This document shows, in pieces, positions 1-9,115 of a stretch of DNA of 64,000 bases. The stretch spans positions 19,968-83,967 of the forward strand of contig CAZQBY010000006.1 of assembly GCA_964592405.1 (NCBI GenBank), given 5' to 3'. A program made the position numbers and the translations under genes. The DNA is from CAZQBY01 sp964592405 [NCBI: uncultured archaeon] (GTDB taxonomy: Archaea > Altiarchaeota > Altiarchaeia > JAFGQM01). Below the pieces are notes generated by a model. It saw only the letters and a list, made by a program, of their open reading frames with translations. It had not been told where the DNA came from and did not search any database. The first letter of the stretch is position 1, and each line of letters begins with the position of its first letter.

Positions 1-1
1 A

Positions 2-937
2 GCGGATAGTCAGTTCTCTGGCGAGCACCGCGCCGAGATACACCTCATGAAGATAAAACACGGGAAGGTCTATGAGCAGAATTTCACAATCACCTTTATG
101 TTATCCGCTGCTCCTTCGGCGATGGCTGTCCAGGAGCTTATTGAGCCACGCATACTGGAGCCCAGGGAGGCGTTCACAGTGGACGTCCGAATACAGGGCG
201 TGGAGGCAGACGTGCCAAATCTGGATAATGTTTACTTTGTAGTCAAGAACCAGAGAACCAACCTTCCATGGAATCAAAGGCTGCACACCTACCACAGGGA
301 TCTTAATGCTCCCGGAGACGAGGGCATCTATCCGGTTGTCACAGAGCTTGGGGATGTTCCGTTAACTGGAGATAAGAAGATATATGTGGTAGACACAACA
401 AAGCCCAAGTTCCCAACATGTGAGATAACCGGATGTGAGACTATCCCGGATGTCAGAAGTTGTGTCTATGAATACAGATATGGGGGGCAGCACAACGAGG
501 AAGAGGTCATAGTGTGCATAGAATCAGGCTGGACTAGTGAGGGCCTGTATCTCCCGCATTGTATCCTTCCATCTGCCAATCGCGGCGACTGGAATGAGAA
601 CTGCAGACTTGATGCAGAGGGACCTGACAGTGATGTTACCCTGATGGAGGAATTTCTGAGAAAGATTCCCCATCAGGCTGAGAGAAATACATACAGGGGC
701 TGCGGCGACATGGACAATGACGGTGATGTGGATGAAGATGACCTGAAGTGCCTCAGGAATGTTGCATCCCTTAAGTGGTTTGGTGATGTGGGCGACGGCA
801 CCTGCTCTAAACCAATGCGCGGGGGCTTCTGCTTTGACATAGGTGCAGAGATACCCGGAGACTACAACAGCAACATCAATTTCGATGAGGGCGATCTTGA
901 GATCATGTCGCGCATAATTCATACAATAGAATCATGA
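2..937 (+). CDS. Secreted/surface protein with dockerin-like Ca-binding repeats, 5' end outside window
   Basis: The frame is open from the first bases of the window, so the Met at 47 is probably internal and the true start lies upstream. No signal peptide is visible in the part present. The first half is an unrecognised beta-rich region. The second half carries three EF-hand/dockerin-like loops: GDWNENCRLDAEG near 586, GDMDNDGDVDEDDLKCL near 706 and GDYNSNINFDEGDLEIM near 859. Asp/Asn residues sit at the usual Ca-ligand spacing and each loop is followed by a short helix. Several Cys pairs suggest disulfides and an extracytoplasmic site. It opens a run of surface-type genes and the next start follows closely. 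The function is unknown; Ca-stabilised surface attachment is an inference. Confidence 0.75.
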   Translation, partial: ADSQFSGEHRAEIHLMKIKHGKVYEQNFTITFMLSAAPSAMAVQELIEPRILEPREAFTVDVRIQGVEADVPNLDNVYFVVKNQRTNLPWNQRLHTYHRDLNAPGDEGIYPVVTELGDVPLTGDKKIYVVDTTKPKFPTCEITGCETIPDVRSCVYEYRYGGQHNEEEVIVCIESGWTSEGLYLPHCILPSANRGDWNENCRLDAEGPDSDVTLMEEFLRKIPHQAERNTYRGCGDMDNDGDVDEDDLKCLRNVASLKWFGDVGDGTCSKPMRGGFCFDIGAEIPGDYNSNINFDEGDLEIMSRIIHTIES

Positions 938-960
938 TTTTATGTGGATTTTTATGTCAA

Positions 961-973
961 TAGTATAATTTAT
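961..973 (+). promoter_or_regulatory. TATA box for the MopE-motif protein
   Basis: The A/T stretch TATAATTTA is centred about 27 nt before the ATG at 995. That is the position expected for a leaderless archaeal transcript starting at that codon, and it supports 995 over the upstream in-frame ATG at 944. Confidence 0.45.
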
Positions 974-994
974 CTTGAAATAATTTATCCTGAA

Positions 995-2140
995 ATGGAT
1001 ACGCCGAAAGCAGTTGAAACAAAAACATGTATTATTGCAGACACTAAAGACACATGTAAAGGCGATTACAAATTCCTTGCCATGGCCTCTATACTGGTCC
1101 TTTTGCTCTATCCATTCAGGGTCCCGGCTGTAAGTGTTTCAACACCGCCAGAACTCCTGGAGATAGCCGATTTCGATCAGGACGGGAAGATAAACAATGT
1201 TGACCATGAATGTCTGGACTACATAGTCGGCACCAGCCGGATACCCCTGCACTGCCTCAGGATATACAACTTTGGTTGCAGCGGCCTTAGGGGGGATCTG
1301 AATCAAAACGGCGAGCTGGATACCATAGATCTCATACTTGAAAAATGGATAATTGACAACAGGGTTGACTATCATGATGTCTTTGATTGTGCCGACATGA
1401 CTGCTGACGATACTGTGGACAGCGATGATCTTGCCTGCATGGTTGGTATGGTAGAGGGCAACAATGAGGCTATAAAGGCTTATTGCACCCCCTGCCAGCA
1501 AAAAGCCGGACAGGCGGGTAGATACGGCGATGAGATATGCCACGACGGGCTGGACAACGACTGCAACGGACAGATTGACGACAACTGTGTCTGCAATGAG
1601 CTTCAGCCATGTGGCAAGCGACTCGACTATGACGGTCTGCAGAATACGGATGACTTTAAGTACTGCTGGTCCCTGAGCTGGAAGAACAGCGGGGCATGGG
1701 GCTGGTACTGGCCTGAGGAGGTTGAAGAGTGCACAATGCAGATACAGTGTGAGACCAAGGAGTGCGATGGCAGGAGCTGGCGTTGCAGTTCACCCGGCAA
1801 TGGGCGTGGTATCTGGTACAAAGGGGCGTTGCCCGCTGAGTCGGACGACCCGGAAGCCAGCCCCCGGACCTGCGAGGACGGCTGGGACAATGATTGTATT
1901 GGGGGGGACGAGAGATGCAAGCCGCCAGAGGAGGGAGGTATGATGGGCCTCATTATAGTAATCCTAATCATAGCCATAATATTGATATGCGTAGCCACTG
2001 CCTGCTTTGGCCTCTTCGGAGGTGGTGCTGCTGCCGGAGCAGGAGCAGGAGCCAGTGGGGCCGCAATGGATACTGCAACTCTGATGAACAGTGTAATGAG
2101 CGTCCCCGGGGAGATGGTGCCTTTCGGTCCAATAGTCTAA
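995..2140 (+). CDS. Surface protein with EF-hand-like loops, MopE metal-binding motifs and C-terminal membrane anchor
   Basis: The protein has 381 residues from ATG 995; a start at 1082, directly before the hydrophobic signal-like stretch MASILVLLLYPF, is also possible. After that come dockerin/EF-hand-like loops (DFDQDGKINNVDHECL, GDLNQNGELDTIDLI, DMTADDTVDSDDLACM). The motif CHDGLDNDCNGQIDDNC follows, which is the MopE-type putative metal-binding signature, and a weaker copy, CEDGWDNDC, lies later. A Trp/Cys-rich domain lies between them. A strongly hydrophobic helix near the C-terminus (about nt 1940-2010) is followed by a Gly/Ala-rich tail, so both ends are probably membrane associated. 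The same modules recur in the next gene, so the two are probably parts of one surface layer. The ligand and role are not known. Confidence 0.75.
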   Translation: MDTPKAVETKTCIIADTKDTCKGDYKFLAMASILVLLLYPFRVPAVSVSTPPELLEIADFDQDGKINNVDHECLDYIVGTSRIPLHCLRIYNFGCSGLRGDLNQNGELDTIDLILEKWIIDNRVDYHDVFDCADMTADDTVDSDDLACMVGMVEGNNEAIKAYCTPCQQKAGQAGRYGDEICHDGLDNDCNGQIDDNCVCNELQPCGKRLDYDGLQNTDDFKYCWSLSWKNSGAWGWYWPEEVEECTMQIQCETKECDGRSWRCSSPGNGRGIWYKGALPAESDDPEASPRTCEDGWDNDCIGGDERCKPPEEGGMMGLIIVILIIAIILICVATACFGLFGGGAAAGAGAGASGAAMDTATLMNSVMSVPGEMVPFGPIV

Positions 2141-2185
2141 CATCAAAACAGCGCTTTCCTTAGCAGAGTCAATGAATCCACCACA

Positions 2186-2194
2186 TTTTTAATA
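2186..2194 (+). promoter_or_regulatory. TATA box, leaderless start at 2214
   Basis: TTTTTAATA is centred about 24 nt before ATG 2214, the spacing of a leaderless archaeal promoter. The anchor-family gene at 6726 has a similar TTTTTTAAG at about the same distance (6696-6704). Confidence 0.5.
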
Positions 2195-2213
2195 ATCCTG
2201 TCATAATCTTAAC

Positions 2214-5200
2214 ATGTCCCTAATCAACACCCTGAATGACCTCTCATGGGACTTGCTTGATGTCCTCCATCTGGGGGAGTTCTTCGACAGTCATGGCATA
2301 CCTCCCATCCTGTTCCCGATAATGCTCATAGGCATAGTCCTGTTGGTGCTCTTCCTCCTGCTGGTGCCTCTTGGGGGGGAGTCTGCCGCTGAATGTGGTG
2401 ATGGTCTGTGTTCTCCAGGCGAAACCGAGGAGAGTTGTCCGGATGATTGCGCAGTCTATATACCTCCTCCAGCAGATGAGGAGCAGGAAGAAAAGACAAT
2501 AAGGGTCTATCTGAGCGGAGCACTGACCTGCAGAACCCTGAATGTCGTTTTGAAGGATGGGGAGGGTAATGTCATAGACTCCCGGATGGATACAGGCAAC
2601 CGTGCCGTCACCTTCCAGAACGTAGTAGCAGAGAGGGTCTCGGTCGAGGCCTCCTCCGATTACAGCACGCAGCCTGCCGTCAGTGCAGGGCCGATAAACA
2701 CAAAGAATGAGGATGTGTTAAGAGTAAACCTGCCGGATGACTACTGCAGTGAAACCACAGATTATGGCAGTATAAGAGTCATAGTGAGGGATTCCCAGAC
2801 ATCACAGCCAATGGGTGCCAACGTTGCCCTGTTTGATTCCGGCGACACCCTCAGGGGCACAAAATTCATTGATGGGGAGGGCACATTCACTAACCTAGTG
2901 GCCAATAATTGGTATTATTTAACTGCAACATATCCCGGTTATCAGGACTACAATGGAGTATCAAACTCCATATTTGTAGAGAAAAATCAGGAGAAAATCG
3001 CTACCATAAACATGGTTCCTGCCGTCTCTCCACCGGATGCCACAGGAAAACTGGAGGTGTGTGTAACCGGAGATGGCGAGCCCATCGAGCACAGCGGCGA
3101 GATAGGCATTTATTCCGTTGACGACAGCCTCATAGCGGTAGGCAGGTTGTCTGACTGCTCCCTTTTCAGGGGTGAGGCAACCGGTGAGGGATGTTACATA
3201 TTCACTCTTCCTGCCGGAAGTCAGGTCTATGCCGGGATTAACAGAGCACCATCCAGCTGTTCGGCAGGGGGGAGAGCGGGCCCAATAATCATTCCCGAGA
3301 ACGATAAGGTATTTACAACAATTGAGCTCAATTGCTCTCTTGTGGGTAGCATCAGGGCCGTTGTATACGGTAACAACAGTCAGGTCCTGACGGATCAGTG
3401 TACTGTGGAACTCTACCATGAGAATGGGACAAAGATAACAACCATGACAATGTCAGATGATGGCGAACACACGGAATATGTTACACTTGGCGCCGGTCTT
3501 GAGGTCTATGTATATGCCAAGAATGCCCCCCCAGGTTATCTTGAAACACGGTCCGGAGATGTGGATATAGATGAAGACGAAAACAAGACAGTGAGTATCA
3601 CACTTGACACTCCACCACCCCCGCTTCCAAACCTGACAATCATAAATCCACAGGTCTCACCACAGGTATTGCATTCAAATGAAACCTTCATGGTTACTGC
3701 AAGTGCTGTCAGGATTTCCGGAACAATGACAACACTTACACCGGATGATGGAGTGGTGGTTTCCTGCGAGAGTAGCTGGGGGGAGACAGTCACAGCCAAC
3801 TACAGTGGTTTATGGGAGTGTAACCTCACGGCACCCAATTCAGTTGGGGAGAAAACCATTGTGCTCAGGGCAACCAAGGCGGATGCCAATGAGGATGTCA
3901 GGTCAGTGACAGTGCGTGTCATTAACGACAGCATAGGTGCCCTTTATATAACCGAGAAATCGCGTAGCCCACTAGCCCCCGTCGTGCTGAGTTTTAATAT
4001 AACATATCTGCACAACAACACTGAAATAAGGCCTGTGCAGTCTATATACGAGAGCAATCTTCTTGTCTACTTCAGAAAAGACACTTTCAGGGGGCTGGTA
4101 GCTAATCTCACAAATCTCAATGGGGCAAACGGGCTTTTCACAACCAGCTTCTTCGTACCGTTTAAGGGAATCTATGATTATGAACTCAGTGTCAAGGCGC
4201 TCACAGAAGACAAACTAAGTGTGGGATATCTAAGCGGCAGGCTCACAATCACGCAGGGGGTTACCAATTCCCTCTCCTGCTCAGTAAGCGAAAATCTGCT
4301 CAATCCGGGCGATGCCCTGAATGTTACAGCATCTTTTGCTCCCCTTAATGGTGTTCCATTGCCGGAGCAGAGGGTTATGGTATCCGTAACCGGAAGGTTT
4401 GACAGTTCGACAACTCCCCTTGTGTGGAACTCCTCAGGGAATGTCTATAAGCAGGAGGTTCTGGCCATGCCTTCTGAGTGCAAGCAGATAGTCAACTGCT
4501 CATCGATGGATGATCCAAGCATCTGGAGTAGTACGGAGATATATGTGGCTGACAGTAATGCGGCAAATGCAAATCCGGTCGACTGCCATATTACAGATCC
4601 CTATTCATGCATGTCCCTCAATGATGTGAGGGATTGTTATAAATTTCTCAAGGAGAACCCAAACCTTGTTGACCCGCTTGTTCAGAACATACGGCAATGT
4701 GCACGGAACGGTCTGCCATTCTGCAATCAACCAAATTTCATTACCTGTGAGGTTGAACCCCCAATCATTGGTCCGGGACAAGTATTCAGGGTCTCTGCCC
4801 TGTCCTCCCCCGGCCAGAGCATACAGGCCGATATATCTGCCGGCCAGGATTCCCTTTCAGGCCCCCTTGTGTGGAACTCATCCGGAGAGGTTTATGAGCA
4901 GCAGTTCTTATCCATGCCGTATGAGTGCAAGCAGATAGTCAACTGTTCCTCTCTTACCGACCCCGGAACATGGGCCACTACCGAGCTTTATGTAGTGGAC
5001 GCTACAACAGGAAACAAGAATAACTGCCCTGTCTCAAATCCAACTCTTTGCAATTCCCTGAGTGCAGTTAGAGACTGCTATAAATATCTTCTGGAAGCTC
5101 CCGGGGCTTCTATTGGAGACCTCCAGACCGCACTGGTATGTGCATTCAATGGCCTTCCGTCCTGCAATCAGCCAAATGCCATCACCTGTGAGGTCCAACC

Positions 5201-6671
5201 CAAAATTGTCCGCCCGGGCGGCAACTTTAATGTTTCTGCGACCTTTGGTCCGGTGGGCGGCGCCACAATTCCCAACCAGCACCTTCAGGCTACAATAATG
5301 GCCGGCCCGGATTCCTCATCCAGCGCTCTAGCTTGGGATGCATCAGAGGGCATATACAAGCAACAACTGGTGGCCCTCTCTCCAGAATGCAGGCAGATAG
5401 TCAACTGCTCATCTGTGGATGACCCAAGCATCTGGACTACTACTGAGCTCTATGTAGTCAATCCGGATACAATAGATGTGAGCGCAGAGTGTCCATCATC
5501 GTCATGCAGTTCCCTCACGGAGGTAAGAAACTGCTACAAGTATCTTATAGACAATAATCTTATGAACAGTCCATCAGACCTATCGACTGCATTGGCCTGC
5601 GCACAGGGTGGCTTACAATCCTGTTCCGCCTCCCCACCGGAGATTTCCCAATGCTATCAGGGACTGAGCCTGAAAGTGCAGACATATCGCAAGGACAGAA
5701 GAAAGAACCGAAATGACTGCGGCCGCACAGGACAACTCTGTGAGGAACATACCAACACTACTGACACCCTTTACTTCAGGGTCATGGGCACCCCGAGCGG
5801 CAATACGGTAACACTCAATTATCAGAAGAGAAATGTTACCACAGCAGTCCGCAATAATTGGGAGACAATAGAAAGTGGATACCGTATGCTGGATATCCAT
5901 CTTCCCGGTGGTCGAAACGAACCGATTGCAGACGCCTTGGGTCCAAGAACAACGCCCATTACCACGCGTGGACTGGAGTTATGGATAGATAGTGCAACAG
6001 GGGTTTTGACGGCAAGAGCCTACTGCCCGCTTTCCCAGTGCGGTGCTCCTGGCAATCTCAATGCAAATGAAGACGATGTGGTCGATATTCAGGACGTAGA
6101 AATCATGGCTACAATAATAGATACCCTAGAGATTCTCGGAGCTCCGCCATATTCTCCGTGGCCCATGTCATGTGTTGATGTAAATGGTGACGGGGTAGTT
6201 ACAAGACAAGATCTTGACTGCATTAGCGGCTTGGCAAACCATTATTATTCCAGCCCAGATGACTGTCCACGTTGCCAGAGAACATCAACTCTGGAGATAT
6301 GCCACGATGGGGTGGACAACGACTGTGATGGACAGGTTGACAGAGACACCTATTCTAGAGGGCATTTCTACAGCTTTACGGGCACTACACTGGCTGACCT
6401 CTGTGTTTGCAGCAGCTTGACTCCATGCAGCATGCTTTATGATGCAGACGGAATCGAGGGAATATCATCTGAGGAAGATGTCATTCGCTGCTCCTCCATA
6501 GATGGGGGCCCCTATACTTGGAAGAGTCCCAATGAATGGCAGTGCAATTCATCAAACAACGGGGCGAGCCTTCATTGTGGAGGGAACAGCTACTCCTGCT
6601 CCGGAGGTACAGGGGTTTGGTTAAAACTGGGCCAGCCATCGGGCACATACCCCCCAAATCCCCAAGGCTGA
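2214..6671 (+). CDS. Large anchored surface protein with PEGA-like domains, a triplicated Cys-rich module and MopE/dockerin motifs
   Basis: The protein has 1485 residues. Residues 1-30 form an amphipathic segment with the words NDLSWDLLD, followed by a single membrane helix (about 30-53). This N-terminal module is shared with the genes at 6726 and 11883. Outside the membrane there is a Cys motif, CGDGLCSPGETEESCPDDC, then several carboxypeptidase-regulatory/PEGA-like beta domains. An Ig-like domain comes next, then three tandem copies of a module of about 150 residues. Each copy contains IVNCSS, DPSIW or a near match, and a Cys-bearing helix with R(D/N)CYK; the IVNCSS words lie at about 4490, 4935 and 5398. 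Dockerin-like loops (DVNGDGVVTRQDLDC) and CHDGVDNDCDGQVD follow. There is no C-terminal helix, so the bulk is exposed outside. Function unknown; adhesion or surface scaffold is an inference. Confidence 0.8.
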   Translation: MSLINTLNDLSWDLLDVLHLGEFFDSHGIPPILFPIMLIGIVLLVLFLLLVPLGGESAAECGDGLCSPGETEESCPDDCAVYIPPPADEEQEEKTIRVYLSGALTCRTLNVVLKDGEGNVIDSRMDTGNRAVTFQNVVAERVSVEASSDYSTQPAVSAGPINTKNEDVLRVNLPDDYCSETTDYGSIRVIVRDSQTSQPMGANVALFDSGDTLRGTKFIDGEGTFTNLVANNWYYLTATYPGYQDYNGVSNSIFVEKNQEKIATINMVPAVSPPDATGKLEVCVTGDGEPIEHSGEIGIYSVDDSLIAVGRLSDCSLFRGEATGEGCYIFTLPAGSQVYAGINRAPSSCSAGGRAGPIIIPENDKVFTTIELNCSLVGSIRAVVYGNNSQVLTDQCTVELYHENGTKITTMTMSDDGEHTEYVTLGAGLEVYVYAKNAPPGYLETRSGDVDIDEDENKTVSITLDTPPPPLPNLTIINPQVSPQVLHSNETFMVTASAVRISGTMTTLTPDDGVVVSCESSWGETVTANYSGLWECNLTAPNSVGEKTIVLRATKADANEDVRSVTVRVINDSIGALYITEKSRSPLAPVVLSFNITYLHNNTEIRPVQSIYESNLLVYFRKDTFRGLVANLTNLNGANGLFTTSFFVPFKGIYDYELSVKALTEDKLSVGYLSGRLTITQGVTNSLSCSVSENLLNPGDALNVTASFAPLNGVPLPEQRVMVSVTGRFDSSTTPLVWNSSGNVYKQEVLAMPSECKQIVNCSSMDDPSIWSSTEIYVADSNAANANPVDCHITDPYSCMSLNDVRDCYKFLKENPNLVDPLVQNIRQCARNGLPFCNQPNFITCEVEPPIIGPGQVFRVSALSSPGQSIQADISAGQDSLSGPLVWNSSGEVYEQQFLSMPYECKQIVNCSSLTDPGTWATTELYVVDATTGNKNNCPVSNPTLCNSLSAVRDCYKYLLEAPGASIGDLQTALVCAFNGLPSCNQPNAITCEVQPKIVRPGGNFNVSATFGPVGGATIPNQHLQATIMAGPDSSSSALAWDASEGIYKQQLVALSPECRQIVNCSSVDDPSIWTTTELYVVNPDTIDVSAECPSSSCSSLTEVRNCYKYLIDNNLMNSPSDLSTALACAQGGLQSCSASPPEISQCYQGLSLKVQTYRKDRRKNRNDCGRTGQLCEEHTNTTDTLYFRVMGTPSGNTVTLNYQKRNVTTAVRNNWETIESGYRMLDIHLPGGRNEPIADALGPRTTPITTRGLELWIDSATGVLTARAYCPLSQCGAPGNLNANEDDVVDIQDVEIMATIIDTLEILGAPPYSPWPMSCVDVNGDGVVTRQDLDCISGLANHYYSSPDDCPRCQRTSTLEICHDGVDNDCDGQVDRDTYSRGHFYSFTGTTLADLCVCSSLTPCSMLYDADGIEGISSEEDVIRCSSIDGGPYTWKSPNEWQCNSSNNGASLHCGGNSYSCSGGTGVWLKLGQPSGTYPPNPQG

Positions 6672-6695
6672 GCATTACAGGAGCAATGAAAACGA

Positions 6696-6704
6696 GTTTT
6701 TTAA
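6696..6704 (+). promoter_or_regulatory. TATA box, leaderless start at 6726
   Basis: TTTTTTAAG is centred about 26 nt before ATG 6726. A second A/T-rich stretch, TATATAATTT at 6711-6720, lies too close to the start codon to be its TATA box if the transcript is leaderless. Confidence 0.45.
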
Positions 6705-6725
6705 GCCCCATATATAATTTTAAAC

Positions 6726-8315
6726 ATGGCCCTGTGGGACTCGATAAACGACAAGTCCTGGATCCTTTTGGACTGGCTGTGGGATCATGGCATACCTATA
6801 GGCAGAGTATTCGAGAAATATAATCTGCCTGCCGTATTGTTTCCCTTAGGCATAATACTGGTAATTCTGATAACCATCTGGCTGTTTCTACCCTCTGCAG
6901 CACCTGCCGGAGCATGTGGCGATGGCATCTGTGCATCTGGGGAGACCTGCTCCGACTGCCCCCTGGACTGTGGAGAGTGCCCTCCCCCAGCCTCCGAGAG
7001 CTTTATACTTACAGTCGAACTCACAGGAGCAGTGAGCGAGCCCATCACAGTAAAAATATTTGATAAGAACGACATAATACTCGATTCTGAGACCGACAGG
7101 CAGGGACTCTTTGAGTTTGCCAATATCCAACCACAGGTGGTCAGGGCAGTCGTATCATGCCCAAATGGCAAGGAACAGAGTTCGAGACCCAGAAAAGTAA
7201 CAAAAGAGGATAATCTGATAACTCTTCCGGTTCCACGGGGCTGCTTTGACTATATCATGAATGATGAGGAGGTTCCAATAGAGACACACGGCAACATAGA
7301 AGTGAGCATAATTGATGATGAAACCGGCGATTACATCGACGCACGAGTTGCCGCCATCCGGTTGAGCGATAACCTGCCGGAAGCAGATAGACTCACGTCC
7401 GGAGGTGTCGTAACACTTAACGTCAGGGCCGATAATTTTTATTATCTTACAGCATCGAGGACAGGATATGAAAGCTATGACGGAACCGGCGACAGATTCT
7501 ATGTTATCGGGGGAGACACCATATACAGAGCCATACGGCTTAAGCCAATAATTCCGGACACCGGAAGACTTACTGTCTGTGCATTCTCCAATTCGGAGCC
7601 GCTACAGAGCGGGAGGATATCTGTGGTCGAGGTGGGCGGACTGGAAATTGCTTCAGCATCACTAACCCCTGCTGATAATGGTTGTATAACATTTGACATA
7701 CCTGCAGGCAAACTGGTCAAGGCTGCTCTTGCCTCACCACCACAGGGCTGCACTCCCTCGGCATTCTCCGACCCGGTTACCATAACCGGGGGAGCCGATA
7801 GGATAAACCTGGACATATCCTGTGATCCTGAACAGGCTTTTGTCAGGGTCATAGTCTATGACAAAGAGGGCAACATCAAGACAGATCAGGTCAAGATTAC
7901 ACTATGGGATGTAATAAACGGAGGGCAGATACCCGGAACCGCCCCAGATCTGTCACTCAGCTTAGGCTCCGGAGGATATACTGAGGAAATAGCCGTTTCG
8001 GCGGGCGCCATGATACAGGCAAAGGCAACCGGCACACCGCTGGGATATGTGGATACTGTTTCCGGACCAGCTGTCTTCTCCCCCGGTGAGCATGGCTCAA
8101 TAACAATAGTTTTGGGTGAGGTTGCAAGGGGCGGATTTGAGTTCCTTGGCGCATCCATAGTTTATACGCCGGCCACCCCTGGATCTCCCATAAGGGTATT
8201 TGTTCAGCAGATACTGTACAACGGAACAGCCCTGACCGAGGAGAACAGTGAAGTATCAGTCCTGATAGAAGGGAAGGAATATGAGGCTCTTTATAATGAG
8301 AGCGCAGCCATCTGA
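6726..8315 (+). CDS. Anchored surface protein with PEGA-like domains, ends mid-domain
   Basis: The protein has 529 residues. It opens with the shared anchor module (SINDKSWILLDWLWDHGIP, then a membrane helix at about 33-56). The Cys motif CGDGICASGETCSDC follows, and then repeated carboxypeptidase-regulatory/PEGA-like beta domains that parallel the first half of the 2214 protein in order. The last domain (FEFLGASIVYTPATPGSPI) corresponds to the Ig-like domain of that protein but breaks off after about 60 residues at TGA 8313. The protein therefore looks like a C-terminally shortened paralogue. Translation could resume in the same frame at ATG 8322, two codons after the stop; that downstream gene has its own membrane helix, so I treat it as separate. 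Function unknown. Confidence 0.75.
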   Translation: MALWDSINDKSWILLDWLWDHGIPIGRVFEKYNLPAVLFPLGIILVILITIWLFLPSAAPAGACGDGICASGETCSDCPLDCGECPPPASESFILTVELTGAVSEPITVKIFDKNDIILDSETDRQGLFEFANIQPQVVRAVVSCPNGKEQSSRPRKVTKEDNLITLPVPRGCFDYIMNDEEVPIETHGNIEVSIIDDETGDYIDARVAAIRLSDNLPEADRLTSGGVVTLNVRADNFYYLTASRTGYESYDGTGDRFYVIGGDTIYRAIRLKPIIPDTGRLTVCAFSNSEPLQSGRISVVEVGGLEIASASLTPADNGCITFDIPAGKLVKAALASPPQGCTPSAFSDPVTITGGADRINLDISCDPEQAFVRVIVYDKEGNIKTDQVKITLWDVINGGQIPGTAPDLSLSLGSGGYTEEIAVSAGAMIQAKATGTPLGYVDTVSGPAVFSPGEHGSITIVLGEVARGGFEFLGASIVYTPATPGSPIRVFVQQILYNGTALTEENSEVSVLIEGKEYEALYNESAAI

Positions 8316-8321
8316 CCGAAA

Positions 8322-8987
8322 ATGCTATTCAGGAAAGCCATCCGGTCGAGAGCAGGGTTCTATCTGGTATCCCCACTTCTGGGCTTCTTTTTCTTCATAA
8401 TAAGCGTAGCTTTGGTATCCTTCTATGTCAGCGAAAATAACCAGTGGATAGAGACTGCTCGGGCAGGAAGCGAGCATGAACTAGCATTTATATCCGCAGC
8501 CATATCTGCCGATGCCTTTGACGTCTTTTTCCAAAACTATCTGCAGGAAGTCCTAGACAATCACAAAGTCGGGGAGCGTATCCCGATAAGGACGCAGCTT
8601 CGCAACGAGATAAGAACGGCCATCTCCCGGGAGCTTGAGGGAACCTACAAGGGCATCTATGAACAAGTATTCAATGTGGACTGTGAAACCACTGAGGCTG
8701 CCTATTCTGCGATCTATATCCGATTCAATGGAGAAGGGGGTGTGGATGTCCTTGGCTCCGGGATGATGCAGCCCTTCACCCCAAGAATGGAAACTGCAAT
8801 CTGGCCTTATATCTCACACTATGGACTGAAATGCAAGACGAAGGATCCACCTATTGAGTCCGGCACGCAGTTCTCCAGCAGGTGGTATTATCTGGAGGCA
8901 GACTGCATCTGCTGTCAAGCTCCAAATGCATGTAGTTTAAATCCGGCGGACCCGCCTCCGCCAACCCGCCCATGTCCCCACTGCTGA
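8322..8987 (+). CDS. Unrecognised membrane-anchored protein
   Basis: The protein has 221 residues. A short basic N-terminus (FRKAIRSRAG) leads into one hydrophobic helix (about residues 16-38), then an extracytoplasmic domain with a helical first half and a Cys-containing second half. It ends in a Pro-rich, Cys-tipped tail (PADPPPPTRPCPHC). The basic segment plus helix resembles pseudopilin or simple signal-anchor N-termini, but I see no clear pilin cleavage motif. It starts seven bases after the stop of the shortened anchor protein and in the same frame, so the two are probably co-transcribed. I recognise no family. Its place directly before secFD and after surface genes suggests an envelope role. 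Confidence 0.6.
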   Translation: MLFRKAIRSRAGFYLVSPLLGFFFFIISVALVSFYVSENNQWIETARAGSEHELAFISAAISADAFDVFFQNYLQEVLDNHKVGERIPIRTQLRNEIRTAISRELEGTYKGIYEQVFNVDCETTEAAYSAIYIRFNGEGGVDVLGSGMMQPFTPRMETAIWPYISHYGLKCKTKDPPIESGTQFSSRWYYLEADCICCQAPNACSLNPADPPPPTRPCPHC

Positions 8988-9027
8988 TAAATGTCTCTCG
9001 GCTTTACACCCTTACATACATCATAAT

Positions 9028-9093
9028 AATTTATATAACATCATTATCAAAACTAGAGGTCTTTTCTTGAAGACTTTCTTGTAAACTTGTAAA
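9028..9093 (+). promoter_or_regulatory. secFD promoter and leader with tandem octamer
   Basis: A TATA element (AATTTATATAAC, 9028-9039) implies a transcript start near 9060 and a leader of roughly 55 nt before ATG 9116. The leader contains the octamer CTTGTAAA twice in tandem (9078-9085 and 9086-9093) and a GAGGTG ribosome-binding site just before the start codon. Confidence 0.45.
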
Positions 9094-9115
9094 CCCTCAT
9101 CTGCAGAGGTGTTCC

